From Methylobacter sp. KS41 (GTDB lineage Bacteria > Pseudomonadota > Gammaproteobacteria > Methylococcales > Methylomonadaceae): a DNA stretch of 64,000 nucleotides. Location of the stretch: the NCBI GenBank assembly GCA_002862125.1, contig PHSP01000003.1, forward strand, positions 248,001-312,000. Direction: 5' to 3'. The position numbers and the translations under genes are program-made. Positions 44,510 through 54,107 of the stretch are shown one piece after another; position 1 is the stretch's first letter; the number at the start of each line of letters is the position of its first letter. A model generated the notes under the pieces. That model saw only the letters and a program-made list of their open reading frames with translations. It made no database searches and was not told the DNA's origin.

Positions 44510-46753
44510 TCATGAATGTTCCTGAACATCCGAGTAGAACTTTACATTGCCGGTTTCAATGTTGTACATGGCCCCGACGATGCCGATTTCGCCGCTTTTT
44601 GCCATCGCATCCAGCAAAGGGCTTTTGCTGCCGATTTGCTCGACGGTCAGCTGTACATTTTTATCGGCCACCTTTTGCACAAGGTCGTCAAAGTTAACAG
44701 TGATTTCTGCCGGTTCTTCGGCGTGCACAGCATCCACGGCCGGTTTGATCTTGTGCAATAATCCGGTTAAATGATCCAGCTCTACATTTGCGCAAGCGCC
44801 ATTGATTGCGCCGCAATGCGAGTGTCCCAGCACTACAATCAGCTTCGAACCCGCCAGCTTGCAGGCATATTCCATACTACCCAGAATATCATCATTGATG
44901 ACGTTGCCCGCCACCCGCGCACTGAATACATCGCCTAAACCCTGATCGAAAATCAATTCAACCGAAGTTCGTGAATCCATACAGCTAAGAATAATCGCAA
45001 TAGGGAACTGTCCTTGCCGGGTGTCGTTTATCTGCTCCAGTAAATTCCGGTTTGATTTCAGATTATTAACAAAGCGTTCATTGCCTTCTTTGAGTATTGC
45101 CAGCACTTTAGCAGGTGTTAATGCTTGCTGGGTATCGTAAGTAGGGGCTCGGGCATTTTCAACCGGCTTTAACACGCCAAAGCCCCGCAGGTTTTCAGTG
45201 GTCAGTTTGATGTGCTTTCTACGGGCTTCGATTTTGAAGTTTTCAATAATTTCGAACACATCGTAATCAATGTATTTTGAACGGGTTGCATCAATTATGA
45301 CTTCTGAGTCAACAGGCAACTGTTCAAAAGTTTGCTGAATATTGGCCTTATTGAGAAAAGAAACATGCTCGGATAATCGGAGTATGGTTTTGTTTCCGAT
45401 GTGCGACTCATTAAAATAAAAAGCGCTTTTATAATTTTCCAGCAATATCGAAAATAAGGCAGTGGTCAGTCCAATAGCAAGACCAATGAGCAGGTCAGTA
45501 AAAAACATGCCTAAAATAGTGACGCAAAAGGGGATGAAATGATACATGCCCGCTTTGTACATTTTCATAAACACTTGTGGACCGGCCAATTTAAAACCGA
45601 CAACCAGTAATACGCTAGCCAGACTGGCTAAAGGGATTTTGTTGAGCAGAGCCGGAATAAAAATGACCGCAATCAGCAATAATATTCCGCATATAACTCC
45701 TGAAGCTTTGGTTCTTGCACCGGATTGAATATTAATGGAGCTGCGCACGATGACTTGCGCCAGCGGCAGGCCTCCGGACAATCCGCAACAGGCGTTGCCG
45801 ATGCCCTGCGCAATCAGTTCCCGGTTTGCGGAGGTCGCTCGCTTGTAGGGGTCCATTTTGTCAACCGCCTCCACGGAAAGCAGCGTCGTCAAACTGGCCA
45901 CAATAGCCAGGGTCAACGCAGTCTGGTATATAGCCGGATTGCCGTACTGGGAAAAGTCCGGGTAATGCAACTGGTTCAATAGATCAACGGTATTTTGCAG
46001 CGCAGGCAGCATAACCAAATGGTTACCCGTTAACGCCAGTTCCGGGTAAAAATTATGCAGGCCTTGATTGATCAGCATGCCGGCTATAATCGCGATTAAA
46101 ACACCCTGGAACAGTTGAAAAAACCGGTATTTTTTCATAAACGGCTGTTCCCACAAAATAAGGATCGCCAACGATATGATCGAAATCATAATCGCTACTG
46201 GCGAACTGTAATCCAGCATATTTATTAGCTCGGAAAAAGACGAATGGCTATCTGGCTGAAAAAAGGCGGTATCGCCTTCGTAATCCCGGTCATAGCCCAT
46301 GGCATGGGGAATTTGCTTGATTAAAAGAATAATGCCTATACCCGCCAACATGCCGTTAATAACAGAAGAAGGAAAGTAATATGCAATAACCCCTGCTTTG
46401 ATTATGCCCATTATGATCTGGATAAGCCCGGCTACGGCCAGAGCGAGCAAAAAACCATTGAACCCAAGTTTTTCAATGGACGACACTACAATGACAGCGA
46501 GACCAGCGGATGCGCCGCTGATTCCCAAAGCGGACCCGCTTAATGGAGCCACTATTATTCCGCTGATAATCCCGGCAATCAATCCGGAGAACAGCGGCGC
46601 ACCGGATGCCAATGCAATCCCTAAAGATAATGGTATGGCTATCAGAAAAACCGCAATTCCAGCCGGAAAATCGTATTTCAGGTTTGCAAAAAAGGCAGTG
46701 TTATTGATATCCGGAGACTGATTATTTGATATTTTTGTTGCTTGCGTTGTCAT
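44510..46753 (-). CDS. SulP anion transporter fused to beta-carbonic anhydrase
   Basis: The 747-residue fusion has an N-terminal SulP transporter (residues 20-440, about twelve helices; FPAGIAVFLIAIPLSLGIAL, SGAPLFSGLIAGI), a short STAS-like region (VIIDATRSKYIDYDVFEIIENF), then from about residue 555 a beta-carbonic anhydrase. Zinc ligands lie in SCMDSR (Cys591, Asp593) and GHSHCG (His644, Cys647). Such fusions are thought to move bicarbonate and interconvert it with CO2 at the membrane. It lies 92 bases after a second SulP gene. Confidence 0.9.
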   Translation of the reverse strand: MTTQATKISNNQSPDINNTAFFANLKYDFPAGIAVFLIAIPLSLGIALASGAPLFSGLIAGIISGIIVAPLSGSALGISGASAGLAVIVVSSIEKLGFNGFLLALAVAGLIQIIMGIIKAGVIAYYFPSSVINGMLAGIGIILLIKQIPHAMGYDRDYEGDTAFFQPDSHSSFSELINMLDYSSPVAIMISIISLAILILWEQPFMKKYRFFQLFQGVLIAIIAGMLINQGLHNFYPELALTGNHLVMLPALQNTVDLLNQLHYPDFSQYGNPAIYQTALTLAIVASLTTLLSVEAVDKMDPYKRATSANRELIAQGIGNACCGLSGGLPLAQVIVRSSINIQSGARTKASGVICGILLLIAVIFIPALLNKIPLASLASVLLVVGFKLAGPQVFMKMYKAGMYHFIPFCVTILGMFFTDLLIGLAIGLTTALFSILLENYKSAFYFNESHIGNKTILRLSEHVSFLNKANIQQTFEQLPVDSEVIIDATRSKYIDYDVFEIIENFKIEARRKHIKLTTENLRGFGVLKPVENARAPTYDTQQALTPAKVLAILKEGNERFVNNLKSNRNLLEQINDTRQGQFPIAIILSCMDSRTSVELIFDQGLGDVFSARVAGNVINDDILGSMEYACKLAGSKLIVVLGHSHCGAINGACANVELDHLTGLLHKIKPAVDAVHAEEPAEITVNFDDLVQKVADKNVQLTVEQIGSKSPLLDAMAKSGEIGIVGAMYNIETGNVKFYSDVQEHS

Positions 46754-46845
46754 TATATTAACTTTACGGCTGGTTATTTTTCAGTACATATTCTTCATAT
46801 CCGAAGGTCGCCGTGTTCAATCTGATTGCGACCCGTCAGTTAATA

Positions 46846-48420
46846 TCACATGGATTCATGATTTTTGAAATGTTCTTTTCCGTGCAGATCAATAATATCG
46901 ACAATGATATTGTCGTCCGGTGCCGCAGCCAGAAAATCTTCAATTGTCTCCAAAATATCGTGATCAATAAACATAGCTTTGCTCGCGACGATGGTTACCG
47001 TGCTTTGTTCCGGGATACTCAAAATATATTTTCTTAATAGCGCCTTATTCAGAAAAGAAACATCTTTGTTCAGCGATAACAGATAATGCGAGCCAACTTG
47101 AGTGAGAGAGATGGCTGCATGATAATTGGCCTTGATGACAAAAAACAGGCCAACGAACATCCCTATGGCCATGCCCTTTAATAAATCGCTTACCAGAATC
47201 GCAATGACGGTGATGATAAAGGGAAGAAACTGACTCATGCCCTTTTGGTAAAACTTTTTGAATAAAACCGGATTTGCCAGCTTATAACCGGTATGCAATA
47301 AAATAGCCGCCAAACAAGCGAGTGGAATAATATTCAGGTAGCGCGCCAAAAACATGATGCTGAGCAACAAACACACCCCGTGAGTGAAACAGGCTACTCG
47401 GGTTTGTCCGCCTGAATTAATGTTGGCCGCGCTGCGTACAATGACGGCGGTTATTGGCAAGCCGCCAAGCAGGCCACTGATAATATTGCCGATTCCTTGC
47501 GCCTTTAGTTCGCGGTTGGTGGGAGCAAGGCGTTTCAAAGGGTCCAACTTATCAGTTGCTTCAAGACTTAACAGTGTCTCCAGGCTGGCAATGACTGCAA
47601 TGGTGACGGCAACGATATAAACATCCGGATTGCCGAGATAACTGAGATAGCCGGGGTTTGGCAGCACGAAGTTATTGAAAAAATCGCTGGTTTTTTCCGC
47701 AACCGGTAAGTTGACCAAGTGCTGGCTGCTGAGTGCCCAGTCAGGAGCAAACCGTCTGGCGGCTACATTGTAGCTAATACCCCAAACGACAGCCACTAAG
47801 GGGCCGGGGATCAGTTTCAGCCATTTTTGCTGTTTAAACCATGCCGTGCTCCATAGAATTAACAGCAACAATGCCACAATGCTGATAACTAGCGGACCGG
47901 GCGATATACCGCCAAAGGCATTAAATAACTCGAGGAAACTGGATTCGGCAGTTTCCTTCATATAGCTCTCATCGCCTTCATAACTGGTATCGTATCCAGT
48001 GGCATGAGGAATCTGTTTGATAATCAAAATTAAGCCAATCGCCGCCAGCATGCCTTCAATGACTGCGGAAGGAAAAAAAGCGCCAATAATCCCGGCCCTC
48101 AAAAATCCCAACACCAGCTGCATGATGCCTGCTAAAACACAGGCAACCAGCAAGCCTTGAAAACTGCCGAGGGTTTCAATGGCATTGAAAACAATGACGG
48201 TTAAACCGGCGGCGGGACCTGAAACGGCAAGTTGTGAACCACTGAGCCAGGAGACAATAAGCCCTCCGATAATCCCGCCGATTAAACCGGAAAATAAGGG
48301 CGCTCCAGATGCCAGCGCTATCCCCAGGCATAAGGGTAAAGCCACTAAAAACACCACAATGCCTGCCGGGATGTCATCTTTCAAATGACCAAAATAATAG
48401 CGGGTGTGTTTGTGTATCAT
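46846..48420 (-). CDS. SulP-family anion transporter (no anhydrase domain)
   Basis: The 524-residue transporter shares its N-terminal pattern with the downstream fusion protein (IPAGIVVFLVALPLCLGIAL, ASGAPLFSGLIGGI, ATGYDTSYEGDESYM against the fusion's AMGYDRDYEGDTAFF). A STAS-like domain follows the helices (TVTIVASKAMFIDHDILETI). It stops just after this domain and lacks carbonic anhydrase. The likely substrate is bicarbonate or sulfate. It is upstream of the fusion gene on the same strand, so the two are probably a duplicated pair in one operon. Confidence 0.87.
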   Translation of the reverse strand: MIHKHTRYYFGHLKDDIPAGIVVFLVALPLCLGIALASGAPLFSGLIGGIIGGLIVSWLSGSQLAVSGPAAGLTVIVFNAIETLGSFQGLLVACVLAGIMQLVLGFLRAGIIGAFFPSAVIEGMLAAIGLILIIKQIPHATGYDTSYEGDESYMKETAESSFLELFNAFGGISPGPLVISIVALLLLILWSTAWFKQQKWLKLIPGPLVAVVWGISYNVAARRFAPDWALSSQHLVNLPVAEKTSDFFNNFVLPNPGYLSYLGNPDVYIVAVTIAVIASLETLLSLEATDKLDPLKRLAPTNRELKAQGIGNIISGLLGGLPITAVIVRSAANINSGGQTRVACFTHGVCLLLSIMFLARYLNIIPLACLAAILLHTGYKLANPVLFKKFYQKGMSQFLPFIITVIAILVSDLLKGMAIGMFVGLFFVIKANYHAAISLTQVGSHYLLSLNKDVSFLNKALLRKYILSIPEQSTVTIVASKAMFIDHDILETIEDFLAAAPDDNIIVDIIDLHGKEHFKNHESM

Positions 48421-48699
48421 GTCTAAGAGTCCTTAAAATTGATTTGATGTTGATGGCTGGATTTTATTATATGGGATTCGCTGACAAACAATTTTCAGGC
48501 CGCTATGAAAAATTACGCAGTGATTGCAAAATTTTTACGCAACTTTTCATTGTACGCAAAACATGACCCGTATTTGGGGATTGGTTTTGAGAGTTTTTAT
48601 GACGGGGGTCATTAATATTTGTAAAAGTTCAAGTCGCGAAGTTTGGTTTGGGATAACATAATCCTTTTTTTTCGAACTTATCAACCATTAAAAACTTTT

Positions 48700-49128
48700 A
48701 TGGGCTTTTGGAAAATCAAGAAACTGGCTGAAATGACTGCCGAAGAATGGGAGTCACTGTGCGATAACTGTGGCAAATGTTGTCTACACAAGCTTGAAGA
48801 TCAAAATACTGGAAAAATTGTCTTTACCAATGTCGCATGCAAGCTCATCAATTTAAATACCTGTCGATGTACCCGCTATAACGAACGCACACGGTTGGTG
48901 ACGGAATGCCTGGATTTAAAACAATTCGGCTCTACACAATTTAACTGGCTTCCTTCAACCTGCGCATACCGATTATTAAACGATGGCAAAGAACTGCCCG
49001 AATGGCATCCTCTGCTATCGGGAAGCGCCGCCAGTGTAAAAAGAGCTGGAGTTTCAATTAGTAGCTATGCCATAAAAGAATCGAAAGCGATGAATATGGA
49101 AGATCATATTATTAAATGGCTTACCTAA
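48700..49128 (+). CDS. YcgN-family cysteine-cluster protein
   Basis: The 142-residue protein starts at ATG 48700 (MGFWKIKKLAEMTAEEWESL). It contains CDNCGKCCLHKLED, TNVACKLIN, TCRCTRYNER and ECLDL, the Cys pattern of the UPF0260/YcgN family, thought to bind an iron-sulfur cluster or zinc. WLPSTCAYRLLNDGKELPEW is also typical. The function is unknown. The frame extends upstream to 48643, but those codons lack resemblance to the family. It stands alone. Confidence 0.82.
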   Translation: MGFWKIKKLAEMTAEEWESLCDNCGKCCLHKLEDQNTGKIVFTNVACKLINLNTCRCTRYNERTRLVTECLDLKQFGSTQFNWLPSTCAYRLLNDGKELPEWHPLLSGSAASVKRAGVSISSYAIKESKAMNMEDHIIKWLT

Positions 49129-49204
49129 TAATCAGCGTCATCTTTTACCAAAGTGTTCTGGTGTAAATGTTATGAGGGCTGGCTATCAGGGCTATTGCTG
49201 ATTT

Positions 49205-49732
49205 TTATGGTTTAAGTTTGATAACAATTCCCGCGCCATCTACAGATTTTTGTTTTCCCGCTTCGGGATAGGGAGTCATCAAAAAATCGCCGTCTAATTC
49301 CAGCGGACGAGACTTGTTTTTAGAATCGGAGGCAAAAATATTCGTCCCCCGGCTTTGCTCTGAGGATCTCTTCTCGGTTTTCAAAAAAGAATTTTCCAAG
49401 CCTTTAAAGGGAACAGATAAATCCAGAGGTTTTTCAAACTCGTCCCGTTCAATGGGATTATTTTCCTTGGCAACTCTACCAGCAGTTATTTTGACGGTAT
49501 TTTGATTTGCTTTTTGCGGGCTTGTATTGACTGAAGTAATATTTTTTTTCGCTTTCATCTGATTGGTTTCCAGCGTTTTGGAGGTGTTGTTTTTAGTCTC
49601 GATCAATTTGAGTTCGGCTTCTGTTTTCTGTGTGTCTAAAGTGGATAAATCATTGCCTGCCGCCTCGCTGAACCCGCTTGGAAAAACCCACAAAACACTT
49701 AGAAAACTTAATAATAGTCGGTAATTTGTCAT
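49205..49732 (-). CDS. Exported hypothetical protein, low complexity
   Basis: The 175-residue protein has a signal peptide (LLLSFLSVLWVFPSGFSEA) and a mature part that is Lys/Asn/Thr/Ser-rich and without clear domain: SKTLETNQMKAKKNITSV, then FEKPLDLSVPFKGLE and FLMTPYPEAGKQKSVDGAGI. It is probably disordered with a short conserved C-terminal tail. No family is recognised. It converges with the YcgN-like gene. Confidence 0.55.
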   Translation of the reverse strand: MTNYRLLLSFLSVLWVFPSGFSEAAGNDLSTLDTQKTEAELKLIETKNNTSKTLETNQMKAKKNITSVNTSPQKANQNTVKITAGRVAKENNPIERDEFEKPLDLSVPFKGLENSFLKTEKRSSEQSRGTNIFASDSKNKSRPLELDGDFLMTPYPEAGKQKSVDGAGIVIKLKP

Positions 49733-49939
49733 CTTAATTTTTCCGCTTCAGTGATAAAGCAAAGTGACTGAGCCGCTTGCAAAGCTCGATAGTACAATTT
49801 GACGCCCGGCTTGAACGGGCGATAAAGAAAAAACCTGGCTTGAGTAACAATTAAATTGAGACCTGCTTCTGTAAATATAAAAAACGGGTATCTTCCCTAG
49901 ACTCTATCACAGTCAAGAACCAACACACAATACTGGGCG

Positions 49940-49950
49940 TTTGCCAATGC
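49940..49950. repeat. 11-bp direct repeat, left flank of the IS
   Basis: TTTGCCAATGC touches the left inverted repeat of the insertion sequence and recurs at 51159-51169 on the other side. It is a target-site duplication. An 8-11 bp duplication is in the range known for this IS family. Confidence 0.7.
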
Positions 49951-51158
49951 AGGGCTACCTCATTAAAAATTTCGGTGGCAAAATAGAAAAATTATGAACT
50001 TTTCCCAGCAGGCTTGATTAGTGAAACCGGAAGACATGGATTTTTTAGATGTATTTGGTCAATTGGACGATCCCCGGATTGAGCGCAAGAAGCTCCATCC
50101 GATGCCGGAAATTTTATTGTTAACATTATGCGCGGTAATATGCGGGGCGGAAAGTTGGGATGATATCGAAACATTTGGTGAATCCAAAGTGGAGTTTTTG
50201 CGCAGGTATCTGCCGTATGAACACGGCATACCCAGTGATGACACGCTCCGACGCTTTTTTAGAGCCATTGACCCAAAGCAATTCCAGCGACTGTTTGTTG
50301 AATGGATTCGGACATGGTTGAATCCCGAAGTGGCTGACAAAATCGTGGCGATTGATGGCAAAACACTGCGTGGCAGCCGCGATGGTGAGCAATTGCCGAT
50401 TCATTTGGTGTCAGCCTTTGCCAGCGAAGCAGGAATTGTTTTGGGGCAAATAAAAACCCCGGAGAAGTCGAACGAAATCACGGCTATTCCCGAACTCTTG
50501 GAGTGGTTAGATGTGCGCGGCGCCATTATCACCATCGATGCGATGGGGTGCCAGAAAGCCATTGCCGAAAAGATTATCGACAAAGGCGGTGATTATCTGT
50601 TGGCGCTCAAGGGCAATCAGAGCCGCCTGCATGATGATGTTCGCTTACATTTTGAAGAGCCCGGTCCTCAGGCATTTACCCGGATGGAACACGCGGAAAC
50701 CGTCGATAAAGGTCACGGACGCATCGAGGTCCGACGCTGCCGTGTCAGTACGGATATTGGCTGGCTCAAGGCGCTTCACCCGGAATGGAAAAATCTCAAC
50801 AGCATTGTCGCGATAGCCAGTGAGCGGCGCATCGGCGAGACCGTCACTCACGAAACCCGGTACTTTATTAGCAGTTCTCTGATCCCCGCCGAACGAATGC
50901 TAGCTGCCGTACGCTTGCATTGGGGTATTGAAAACCAGCTGCATTGGGTTTTGGATATGTCGTTCGGCGAAGACCAAAGCCGTATACGCAAAGGTAATGC
51001 GCCCAGCAATGTCGGTATTATCCGTCATGCGGCATTAAACATGATAAGACGTTCTAAAAAGAAACGCATGTCTATTAAGCGGATGCGTAAAGCGGCCGGA
51101 TGGGACGATGTGCTTTTAACCGATGTATTGGCTCAAGTATTTTAATGAGGGAGCCCTA
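49951..51158 (+). mobile_element. ISAs1-family insertion sequence, apparently complete
   Basis: The element is about 1.2 kb with imperfect terminal inverted repeats: AGGGCTACCTCATTAAAA at the left end and, on the other strand at the right end, AGGGCTCCCTCATTAAAA. One transposase gene fills it. The 11-bp direct repeat on both sides shows that it moved as a unit. The target was gene-free DNA between the 49205 gene and amgK, so no gene is interrupted. Confidence 0.88.
50021..51145 (+). CDS. ISAs1-family transposase
   Basis: The 374-residue DDE transposase begins with GTG (MKPEDMDFLDVFGQLDDPR); ATG 50036 is possible. Features of the ISAs1 family are visible: HPMPEILLLTLCAVICGAES, VAIDGKTLRGS with the first Asp, ITIDAMGCQKAIAEKI with the second, and GIENQLHWVLDMSFGEDQSR with the final Glu and Asp. 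The length is that of an intact enzyme and no stop or frameshift is present. It spans nearly the whole insertion sequence. Confidence 0.93.
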   Translation: MKPEDMDFLDVFGQLDDPRIERKKLHPMPEILLLTLCAVICGAESWDDIETFGESKVEFLRRYLPYEHGIPSDDTLRRFFRAIDPKQFQRLFVEWIRTWLNPEVADKIVAIDGKTLRGSRDGEQLPIHLVSAFASEAGIVLGQIKTPEKSNEITAIPELLEWLDVRGAIITIDAMGCQKAIAEKIIDKGGDYLLALKGNQSRLHDDVRLHFEEPGPQAFTRMEHAETVDKGHGRIEVRRCRVSTDIGWLKALHPEWKNLNSIVAIASERRIGETVTHETRYFISSSLIPAERMLAAVRLHWGIENQLHWVLDMSFGEDQSRIRKGNAPSNVGIIRHAALNMIRRSKKKRMSIKRMRKAAGWDDVLLTDVLAQVF

Positions 51159-51169
51159 TTTGCCAATGC
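51159..51169. repeat. 11-bp direct repeat, right flank of the IS
   Basis: TTTGCCAATGC, identical to 49940-49950, lies one base beyond the right inverted repeat and completes the target-site duplication. Confidence 0.7.
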
Positions 51170-51606
51170 CAAATTAGACCGGCAACCGCTCTTAGCTGGC
51201 TCATGATAGTAGTTCAAAGCTAATCATGAACATTAACCTGTTCAATACTCCTTGTCCTGATTTTTAAAAATGCGGTCCGGCCATTTCCAAGACTATTTCC
51301 AATTTTCAGGGCAAGAACAAGAAAATCTATCCTTAAATAAATGTATAATGACATCTCTACGATAAATTTAATTCAACTTAAATACGCCAAAAACTGTTTG
51401 AAGCAGGATTACCTTTGAATTACTGAAAAGAGCGGCTATTGGTTAAACTGTTGATCAGGCGGCTGAACCAGTAGCAATGGAACGCGATGAATTTTTTATA
51501 ATCATTGATCAACAAGTCTTAAAATGCGGCTGAGATAATGCAATTTATTTTCCCCTTTTTCAGATTTGTATAACTATTGGAAAAAATTTAAATTATCCCA
51601 AACATC
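51170..51606. other. AT-rich gene-free stretch upstream of amgK
   Basis: About 440 bases between the insertion sequence and amgK, with no frame, RNA or repeat that I can support. It must contain the amgK promoter, but no box pair stands out. Confidence 0.4.
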
Positions 51607-52647
51607 ATGATGCTCGAAGACTTAAGAACAATATCCATGCTAGATTGGCTTGAAAACGATCTGTTAATGACTATTGATTCCTGGGAGCCGGCATCCAGCG
51701 ATGCCAGTTTCCGCCGTTACTTTAGGATCAATGCGAAAGAGGGGCGGTTTATTGTGATGGACGCGCCGCCGGAAAAGGAAAACATTAAAACTTTTATCAG
51801 TGTTGCCGGGTTGCTGGCGAGTTCACTCGTCAATGTACCCACTATTTTTCAACAAAACCTCACTGACGGGTTTTTACTTCTTGAGGATTTCGGTTCGCTG
51901 TGTTTTTTGGACCAGCTCAACGCAGACACTGTCACTGGATTATATCAAAGCGCTTTTGATACGCTATTTAAAATGCAGTCCTATACGAGTATACAAGACT
52001 GTGGTTTGCCACGCTATAACGAGCCGCTTCTGCAAAGGGAGCTGGATATCTTTGAAGACTGGTTTTTAAATCAATGGCTGGACATTCAGATTCCTGCGTC
52101 AATATGGGGGAATGTTCGCGATATTCTTGTCAAATCAGCGCTGGAACAACCTTCCACCTGTGTGCATAGGGATTACCATTCGCGAAATCTTATGGTTTTA
52201 AAGGACGATTCCCCGGGCGTCATCGATTTTCAGGACGCTGTTATTGGCCCGATAACTTATGATCTGGTGTCACTATTACGGGATTGTTATATTGCATGGC
52301 CGAAGCAGCAGGTTGAGATGTGGATGGAGCAGTATTACGACCGGCTTTTGAAAGCGGAACTAATAACCAGCACTCCCGCTCGGTTTAAACGCTGGTTTGA
52401 TCTAATGGGGATGCAACGCCACCTTAAAGCCATCGGCATTTTTTCAAGGTTGCATTTAAGGGATGGCAAATCCGGCTATCTTGACGATATACCTCGGACC
52501 TTGAGCTACATTACGGCTATCTGCTCAAATTATCCGGAACTTGCCGGGTTTAGCGGCTTTCTGCAGAGTCAGGTTCTATCCGCCCGGGATATTTTATCCT
52601 CTTTACCAATTGCGGAGGACAGCGGCGGGGAATTTATAACATTATGA
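51607..52647 (+). CDS. amgK: N-acetylmuramate/N-acetylglucosamine kinase
   Basis: The 346-residue aminoglycoside-phosphotransferase-fold kinase phosphorylates the anomeric position of MurNAc and GlcNAc in the peptidoglycan recycling bypass found in many bacteria. It shows ASFRRYFRI in the N-lobe, the catalytic loop HRDYHSRNLM near residue 195 and IDFQDA near 208. Its 3' end overlaps murU by four bases (ATGA). That pairing is what turns a general APH-like call into AmgK. This route bypasses the first UDP-MurNAc steps and gives intrinsic fosfomycin tolerance in pseudomonads. Confidence 0.9.
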   Translation: MMLEDLRTISMLDWLENDLLMTIDSWEPASSDASFRRYFRINAKEGRFIVMDAPPEKENIKTFISVAGLLASSLVNVPTIFQQNLTDGFLLLEDFGSLCFLDQLNADTVTGLYQSAFDTLFKMQSYTSIQDCGLPRYNEPLLQRELDIFEDWFLNQWLDIQIPASIWGNVRDILVKSALEQPSTCVHRDYHSRNLMVLKDDSPGVIDFQDAVIGPITYDLVSLLRDCYIAWPKQQVEMWMEQYYDRLLKAELITSTPARFKRWFDLMGMQRHLKAIGIFSRLHLRDGKSGYLDDIPRTLSYITAICSNYPELAGFSGFLQSQVLSARDILSSLPIAEDSGGEFITL

Positions 52648-53318
52648 AAGCCATGATTCTAGCCGCGGGGCGTGGTGAAAGAATGCGTCCCTTAACGGAT
52701 CGCACGCCCAAGCCGCTACTCCCCGTGGCCGGAAAAACTATAATTGAACATACCATTATTCAGCTGATCTCAGAGGGTTTTAATGACATAATCATTAATC
52801 ACGCCCATCTTGGGCAGCAAATAGAAGATCATCTGGGTAACGGTCAGCAGTACGGAGCAAATATACAGTATTCGCCTGAAGGTGAACAGGCGCTGGAAAC
52901 GGCTGGAGGCATTATTAACGCATTGCCTTTGTTGGGTGACGAGGTTTTTTTGGTGGTCAATGGTGATATCTCAACCGATTTTCCTTTCGCCGGGCTCAAA
53001 AAAGTGACAGTTGATTTAGCGCATTTGGTCCTTGTAGACAACCCGGAGCACCATCCGCAGGGAGATTTTGGCCTGGATAATGCCGGCATGGTTATTAAAA
53101 ATTGTACGGAAAAACTGACTTTTAGCGGTATTGGTCTATACCGTCCCGAACTGTTTAGCGATATTCCAGCCGGCAAGAGTAAACTGGGTCCTTTATTACG
53201 CAGGGCAATTGCAAACCAGCGTGTTTCAGGACAAAAATTTGCAGGATTCTGGATGGATATTGGCACGCCCGAACGCTTGCAGGAATTAAACCTTTTACAT
53301 AACGAGAAAACATCATGA
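52644..53318 (+). CDS. murU: N-acetylmuramate alpha-1-phosphate uridylyltransferase
   Basis: The 224-residue nucleotidyltransferase makes UDP-MurNAc from MurNAc-1-phosphate. The nucleotide-binding motif [20 protein letters not shown] (residues 6-25), [11 protein letters not shown] with metal Asp near 107 and [14 protein letters not shown] at the end are typical. It overlaps amgK and the dodecin gene by four bases each, so three genes are translated in series. AmgK plus MurU recycle cell-wall sugars. Confidence 0.92.
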   Translation: MKAMILAAGRGERMRPLTDRTPKPLLPVAGKTIIEHTIIQLISEGFNDIIINHAHLGQQIEDHLGNGQQYGANIQYSPEGEQALETAGGIINALPLLGDEVFLVVNGDISTDFPFAGLKKVTVDLAHLVLVDNPEHHPQGDFGLDNAGMVIKNCTEKLTFSGIGLYRPELFSDIPAGKSKLGPLLRRAIANQRVSGQKFAGFWMDIGTPERLQELNLLHNEKTS

Positions 53319-53524
53319 CTGACCATATTTACAAGAAAATAGAATTGACCGGCTCATCAACTGCCGGAATTCAAGAAGCCATCGAAAATGCTGTCAGCAA
53401 AGCATCGCAAACTATCCGGGATATGCGCTGGTTTGAAGTCGTCGAAACCCGTGGACACATAGCCGATGGTAAGATCGCGCACTGGCAGGTTACTATTAAA
53501 GTCGGATTTTCTTTGTCCGAATAA
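53315..53524 (+). CDS. Dodecin (flavin-binding)
   Basis: The 69-residue protein is a dodecin: [16 protein letters not shown], then [20 protein letters not shown] with the flavin-stacking Trp, and [20 protein letters not shown]. Twelve copies form a hollow sphere that stores riboflavin or FMN, protecting the cell from free flavin. The start ATG overlaps the murU stop. Its place at the end of a cell-wall recycling operon is unusual; no flavin gene is nearby. Confidence 0.9.
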   Translation: MTDHIYKKIELTGSSTAGIQEAIENAVSKASQTIRDMRWFEVVETRGHIADGKIAHWQVTIKVGFSLSE

Positions 53525-53530
53525 GGTCAT

Positions 53531-53553
53531 GTAGAGCGGCGGTAAAGCTCTAC
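53531..53553 (+). terminator. Hairpin after dodecin
   Basis: A 7-bp stem GTAGAGC/GCTCTAC with a nine-base loop begins six bases after the dodecin stop codon. No T run follows, so it is a weak candidate. A second hairpin AACCC-GTTAA-GGGTT follows near 53585. Confidence 0.4.
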
Positions 53554-53903
53554 TCTACTAAACCTCTCCGTTAGCGCCTAATGAAACCCGTTAAGGGTTC
53601 CTTGCGCCTAAAAAAGCAGCCACTACATACCAGAGGCGCCGGACTCACTGAGAATTGCCAGAAAAATTCAAAACTTTATGCTCATTCTGGTTTATTGGCT
53701 GAATGAAAATATAACTTAACAATCATAAAGCCATTTGAAATAAGACCGTCAGTAGACATCTTATCCCCAGCCTTTATTGATAAAGGAGGCATGGAGTTTT
53801 CAAAAAGCAATTTGCCCAAACTTGTTTTGCCTTGAGGGAGCAGGTTATAACTTTTTTATTCGCTTTTTTTACGAGTTGCGGTTTTAAGTCAAGTGACCCA
53901 GCA

Positions 53904-53925
53904 TAGTAAAGCACTTGCTTTACTA
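53904..53925. promoter_or_regulatory. Perfect 10-bp inverted repeat with 2-base centre
   Basis: TAGTAAAGCA-CT-TGCTTTACTA lies about 180 bases before the first ATP-grasp gene of the Anbu locus, in a 580-base gene-free stretch (53525-54107). The tight dyad suits an operator for a dimeric regulator. Nothing else recognisable lies in that stretch apart from the hairpins just after dodecin. Confidence 0.4.
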
Positions 53926-54107
53926 ATTCTCCATACTAAAAAGTCACTGCTAATGCACTAAGAATGTTTTTGCGTAAGCTTTTAAAGCCAACGACAAAAT
54001 AAACAGGATTACCGGTACACAAAAAATCATTGTAAAACCGTGTTCTTAAAAAATATGGCATTATTCATGCTTTAATTTATAAAACCAAACATCAATAGTG
54101 TAGCGCC

